Shown here piece by piece: positions 61,000-64,000 of a stretch of 64,000 nt of DNA. Position numbers and translations under genes: made by a program. Each line of letters opens with the position of its first letter. Within the stretch, counting starts at the first letter, position 1. The notes under the pieces are model-generated. The model saw only the letters and a program-made list of their open reading frames with translations, ran no database searches and was not told the origin of the DNA. Source of the stretch: Streptococcus parasanguinis (GTDB lineage Bacteria > Bacillota > Bacilli > Lactobacillales > Streptococcaceae); assembly GCF_023109675.1 (NCBI RefSeq), contig NZ_JALDUR010000006.1, positions 1 through 64,000 of the forward strand, read 5' to 3'.

Positions 61000-62571
61000 T
61001 TATTTATCCCCTTTGTTGCGGATGACAAATCCATTTTTCTTTTCATTAGAAGTACGATGAGGACGTTTGTTGCCTTTACCTTCAAAGTCTCGGCTATTTT
61101 TATTGGACTTGCGTTTGAAATCACGGCGTCCACCTTCACGGTCATCTCTGCGATTTCGGTCACGGCGTTGGTCTCCACGACGGCCATTTCCACGGCCCCC
61201 TTTGCCTTTCCCACCAAAGCCACCACCGGATGGTTTAAATGGCAATGGTTTTTCACGCGCAATTTCAACTTCTGGAAGACTATCTGGATCTTGAACGGTC
61301 AAGCTTAAGATATACATAGCCAGTTCTTCAGGAGTGAATTCTGCAGCCAATTTGCGAGCATCCTTACCAAACTTCTCAAAGTTAGTCCGGATTTTTTCAT
61401 CCTCAAAGTCTCGCTCAATTTTCTTCAGCGCTACTTGTTTTTTCGCTTGGAAGGCTTCTGCTGCTGTTGCAGGTTTCATTCCCTTCATCCGCTTTTTAGT
61501 CAAGTTCTCTATGATTTGCAAATAGCCCATTTCATTTGGCGATACAAAGGTAATGGATTGGCCTGTTTTCCCAGCACGACCTGTCCGTCCGATCCGGTGA
61601 ACATAGCTTTCTGGATCTTGTGGAATATCGTAGTTGTAGACATGGGTCACACCTGAAATGTCCAAACCACGTGCCGCAACGTCCGTTGCCACCAAGACGT
61701 CCAAGTTCCCATTTTTAAAGTCACGAAGGACACGAAGACGTTTGTTTTGATCCAAATCTCCGTGAATCCCTTCTGCTCGGAAACCACGGATCTTCAAGCC
61801 ACGCGTCAATTCATCGACCCGGCGTTTAGTCCGACCAAAGACAATGGCAAGCTCCGGTTGCTCGACATCCATCAATCGAGTCATGGTATCAAACTTTTCG
61901 CCCTCTTTGACACGAATATAGTATTGATCGACCAAGTCGGTGGTCAATTCTTTGGCTGCGATCTTAACGTGTTCGGGTTCTTTCATAAACTGAACACCAA
62001 TGCGTTTGATCGCTTCTGGCATCGTTGCTGAAAAGAGCAAGGTTTGACGTGTTTCTGGAACACGGCTAATGATAGCTTCGATATCTTCCAAAAAGCCCAT
62101 ATTGAGCATTTCATCTGCTTCATCCAAGATCAAGGTTTCAATATGATCGAGTTTCAAGGCCTTGCGCTTGATCAAATCTAGCAAGCGTCCAGGGGTTCCC
62201 ACAACGATATGAGCACCTGACTTCAAGGCTTTGATTTGCTTTTCGATGCTTGATCCACCATAGACAGAGCGGACTTTGACACCCTTGCTTCGTCCAAAAC
62301 GGAAGAGTTCTTCCTGACTTTGAACCGCCAACTCACGCGTCGGTGCAATAACAAGGGCTTGGATTACTGTGTTATCGACATCAATCTTCTCCAAAGTTGG
62401 AAGACCGAAAGCAGCCGTTTTACCGGTCCCTGTTTGCGCTTGACCAATGACATCTTTTCCTTCAAGGGCCAAAGGAATGGTTTGTTCTTGGATGGGGCTT
62501 GCTTCTACAAAGCCAGCTTTTTCGATTTCTGCTAATAATTCAGCAGATAAGTTAAATTCATTGAATTTCAA
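61000..62571 (-). CDS. cshA: DEAD-box RNA helicase CshA
   Basis: CshA is an ATP-dependent RNA helicase of cold adaptation, ribosome assembly and the RNA degradosome. The 523 residues have the Q motif (about 20-27, SPIQEQTIP), AQTGTGKT (about 44-51), [14 protein letters not shown] and HRIGRTGR, and a long C-terminal region (about 440-523) rich in Arg, Gly and Lys for RNA binding. The start codon is TTG (62571-62569), with only a weak purine-rich site, and it overlaps the stop of an upstream ORF. Confidence 0.97.
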   Translation of the reverse strand: MKFNEFNLSAELLAEIEKAGFVEASPIQEQTIPLALEGKDVIGQAQTGTGKTAAFGLPTLEKIDVDNTVIQALVIAPTRELAVQSQEELFRFGRSKGVKVRSVYGGSSIEKQIKALKSGAHIVVGTPGRLLDLIKRKALKLDHIETLILDEADEMLNMGFLEDIEAIISRVPETRQTLLFSATMPEAIKRIGVQFMKEPEHVKIAAKELTTDLVDQYYIRVKEGEKFDTMTRLMDVEQPELAIVFGRTKRRVDELTRGLKIRGFRAEGIHGDLDQNKRLRVLRDFKNGNLDVLVATDVAARGLDISGVTHVYNYDIPQDPESYVHRIGRTGRAGKTGQSITFVSPNEMGYLQIIENLTKKRMKGMKPATAAEAFQAKKQVALKKIERDFEDEKIRTNFEKFGKDARKLAAEFTPEELAMYILSLTVQDPDSLPEVEIAREKPLPFKPSGGGFGGKGKGGRGNGRRGDQRRDRNRRDDREGGRRDFKRKSNKNSRDFEGKGNKRPHRTSNEKKNGFVIRNKGDK

Positions 62572-62648
62572 TTCTTTCTTCTTTCTAAAAAGTGGTGCGA
62601 AGCCACTTTATCACACTTCTTTTCAATGCGAAAACGCACTGATTGCAT
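62568..62648 (-). CDS. upstream ORF of cshA (26 codons), coupled to the cshA start
   Basis: The small frame encodes [20 protein letters not shown] and ends LERRKN. It has a strong AAGGAG ribosome-binding site 7 nt before its ATG, better than the one for cshA. Its TGA stop (62570-62568) shares TTGA with the cshA TTG start. A terminator-like hairpin (62589-62609) lies inside it. It is probably a leader peptide for translational coupling or attenuation. Whether the peptide has a function of its own is unknown. Confidence 0.6.
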   Translation of the reverse strand: MQSVRFRIEKKCDKVASHHFLERRKN

Positions 62649-62888
62649 AGGAAGTCTCCTTCCCGGTTACCTGTCGCAAGACTCATCTAAAGGAAAACCC
62701 AATCGTTTTTTTATGGAATTCCCTTCTGCGAAAAATGTTTTCGCACTAGCGGATTTGGTTGATTAAAGTCGTTTTCCAAACGAAAAGACACCAAGATCCT
62801 CCTTGTGGGAGATTGACCAACATTCCTTTTCTAATTGTTCCATCTCACCAGCATTTCTCTCATACAAGTTTGCAACTTATCTAGTATA
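62572..62888 (-). promoter_or_regulatory. promoter and long structured leader of cshA
   Basis: An extended -10 (TGT-TATACT, -10 at 62888-62883) would start an mRNA near 62876 with a leader of about 300 nt. It contains an 8-bp hairpin TGCGAAAA/TTTTCGCA (62727-62745) and the terminator-like AAAGTGG/CCACTTT followed by Ts (62609-62587). A long 5' leader would fit cold-shock or autoregulatory control. I see no known riboswitch. The stretch 62889-63070 further upstream shows nothing definite. Confidence 0.55.
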
Positions 62889-63073
62889 ACACAATGGACG
62901 ACCAAATGATAGTCAAAGGAGAATAATTTTATTTTTTAGGAAAAATTTTTAAAAACTTGAAAATAGTCAAGAGGGCAGTTTCCCCTAGATTTAGCTGACT
63001 TTCTTCTGACACCGTTCAAGAATCCCTTTAAATAGGAGTATAAAAACTTCGGAAAAACTTTTTTTGGTAGTTC

Positions 63074-63102
63074 TTGCGTTTTTACAAATAAATATGTATA
63101 AT
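63074..63102 (+). promoter_or_regulatory. promoter of the 6S-like RNA
   Basis: TTGCGT (63074-63079) and TATAAT (63097-63102) are 17 bp apart on the plus strand, pointing into DNA with no ORF. Confidence 0.75.
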
Positions 63103-63108
63103 ACAGTT

Positions 63109-63361
63109 AGTATCTAAAATATTTCTGTATAAAGAAATAGGATCATTTTATCTGATTCAACGATTTATTCTACGTTCTGATTTATTTAGAACCACTCAGT
63201 ACTATTAAATCTACTCCTACTATTTCCAAGAAGATTTTGTACAGTCAATGAACTATTCACACTGCCCCTTCTTTGGAGAGGAGGGCAGGTGTCTAGATGG
63301 TTCCTATTTCTCAGATTATTCTAGATACGAAGAGGCTCGGATTTCTCCAAGCCTCTTTTTT
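63109..63361 (+). ncRNA. candidate 6S-like structured RNA of about 250 nt
   Basis: The ends pair: 63110-63121 with 63317-63328 (11 of 12 bp) and AGAAATAGGA (63133-63142) with TCCTATTTCT (63302-63311), separated by an asymmetric internal loop. A 3'-side hairpin ACACTGCCC/GGGCA-GTGT (63259-63292) lies inside. A terminator (AAGAGGCT 63330-63337, AGCCTCTT 63350-63357, Ts) follows. A long closing stem, a large open centre and a 3'-side hairpin are the pattern of 6S RNA, but I cannot confirm the family from sequence. It may be a different RNA. Confidence 0.55.
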
Positions 63362-64000
63362 ATCTTTGTTTCACAATCCACCGCATAAACTTTCCCAAAA
63401 TGAGCCATAATATAAAGCTACATACGGATACATAAATCCAAGCATTGGGATCCTTTGTCATAGGAAGAGGGATATTCATTCCAAAGAAACCGGTGATAAC
63501 GGCTAAAACCGCCAACAAGGCTTCAAAGATGGTTAGGGTTGTCAAGTTGTCATTCAAGTTGTTGTTTAGGATATTGTTGTAAGATCCTGACAACTGTTGC
63601 AAGACATTGGAAATCAACTCAGTCATCGAAACCAACTGACGCGCTTCGATCATGGCATCATCAAACTGCTCTTTTTCAACATCATTCATCCTGCGATAAA
63701 TGGCATGCGCTTTAATATGTTCTAGCAACATCCGATTTTGCTTGGCTGCTGCGACCAGATACACCATACCGGTCTCAAGGTCAGACAGGGCATAAAGATT
63801 CTTGGTCGTCGTTGTCTTTCGAAGCAAACGATTGAGTTCATCCTTGTGCTTATCTAAGCGATCAATAATCGGATAATAAGCATTACTGATCATTTCAAGA
63901 CCTGCAAAAAGCAACTTATAGATCGACAACTCCCCATGGCTTTCCAAATAGCGAACCATTTGTTCAATGATATAGGCATTGTCCTGGTTACTGATGGTCA
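63360..64000 (-). CDS. corA: CorA-family magnesium transporter, C-terminal part
   Basis: The frame is open to the window edge, so the N terminus is missing. About 213 residues are visible: long helices of the cytoplasmic funnel, then two transmembrane helices (about the last 60 residues) joined by the FGMN form of the CorA GMN selectivity motif (GFFGMNIPLPMTK) and a basic end. CorA proteins conduct Mg2+ and sometimes Co2+ or Ni2+. An ATG exists at 63959 but is internal to the longer frame. The stop codon abuts the convergent terminator of the RNA gene. Confidence 0.9.
   Translation of the reverse strand, partial: TISNQDNAYIIEQMVRYLESHGELSIYKLLFAGLEMISNAYYPIIDRLDKHKDELNRLLRKTTTTKNLYALSDLETGMVYLVAAAKQNRMLLEHIKAHAIYRRMNDVEKEQFDDAMIEARQLVSMTELISNVLQQLSGSYNNILNNNLNDNLTTLTIFEALLAVLAVITGFFGMNIPLPMTKDPNAWIYVSVCSFILWLILGKFMRWIVKQR

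Overview
The window is a chromosomal segment of an oral Streptococcus of the mitis/sanguinis type. Supporting signs are the streptococcal c-a-b-delta-alpha-gamma-beta-epsilon order of the F-ATPase operon, a YSIRK-signal M26 zinc metalloprotease whose LPQTG motif lies near the N terminus, the arginine deiminase (arc) cluster with flp and an ArgR-type regulator, SigX (CIN-box) competence genes coiA and comEA/comEC, class Ib nrdEF, and low-GC codon use. Species cannot be decided from the sequence alone; S. parasanguinis, S. australis, S. cristatus, S. sanguinis or S. gordonii relatives would all fit. There are no tRNA or rRNA genes, no CRISPR array and no intact mobile element. Layout: 1-76 is what looks like the end of an ISL3-type insertion sequence. 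122-6462 (minus) is the complete F1Fo-ATPase operon. 6692-12646 (minus) is a 1984-residue M26 metalloprotease with three G5 domains and an 81-bp coding repeat. 12880-18533 (minus) is the glycogen synthesis operon glgBCDA, with two promoters and a near-perfect CcpA (cre) site. 18862-20863 (minus) is ptsHI. 21340-24905 (plus) is nrdH, nrdE and nrdF behind two NrdR boxes. 25016-28397 (minus) is an alanine T-box leader, a LURP-one-like gene and alaS. 28398-32961 (minus) is coiA, pepF, an O-methyltransferase and the foldase lipoprotein prsA. 33035-36372 holds a small lipoprotein, an MFS transporter and the D,D-carboxypeptidase dacA. 36561-39086 holds nagB (minus) and a divergent operon of a small membrane protein, queA and an ArgR-type regulator. 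39087-39565 is a structured non-coding element. 39566-46841 (minus) is flp followed by arcA, arcB, arcC, arcD and an M20 dipeptidase. 47001-55988 (minus) holds a beta-lactamase-fold protein, a HerA-like ATPase, sodA, holA, a DUF805 protein, comEC, comEA and plsC. 56164-59737 (plus) holds a P-type ATPase, a tRNA-methyltransferase-like gene and a GIY-YIG protein. 59754-64000 holds a LacX-like epimerase, the DEAD-box helicase cshA, and a CorA transporter cut by the window edge. The genes are mostly housekeeping and host-niche metabolism: ATP synthesis or proton extrusion, glycogen storage, PTS control, arginine catabolism for ATP and alkali, deoxyribonucleotide synthesis, DNA uptake and cell-surface proteolysis. 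The least ordinary parts are non-coding. Two intergenic units on the plus strand each have their own promoter, strong nested hairpins and a terminator (about 60797-60955 and 63109-63361). The second resembles 6S RNA in its long end-to-end closing stem. cshA has a roughly 300-nt leader containing a 26-codon upstream ORF whose stop codon overlaps the TTG start of cshA. Three genes (37394, 56164, 58738) have an extended -10 box 6-7 nt before the ATG and so appear to be leaderless. A lipoprotein start is out of frame by one base in an A6 tract. A 0.45-kb structured element downstream of argR lies between two identical copies of a terminator hairpin.
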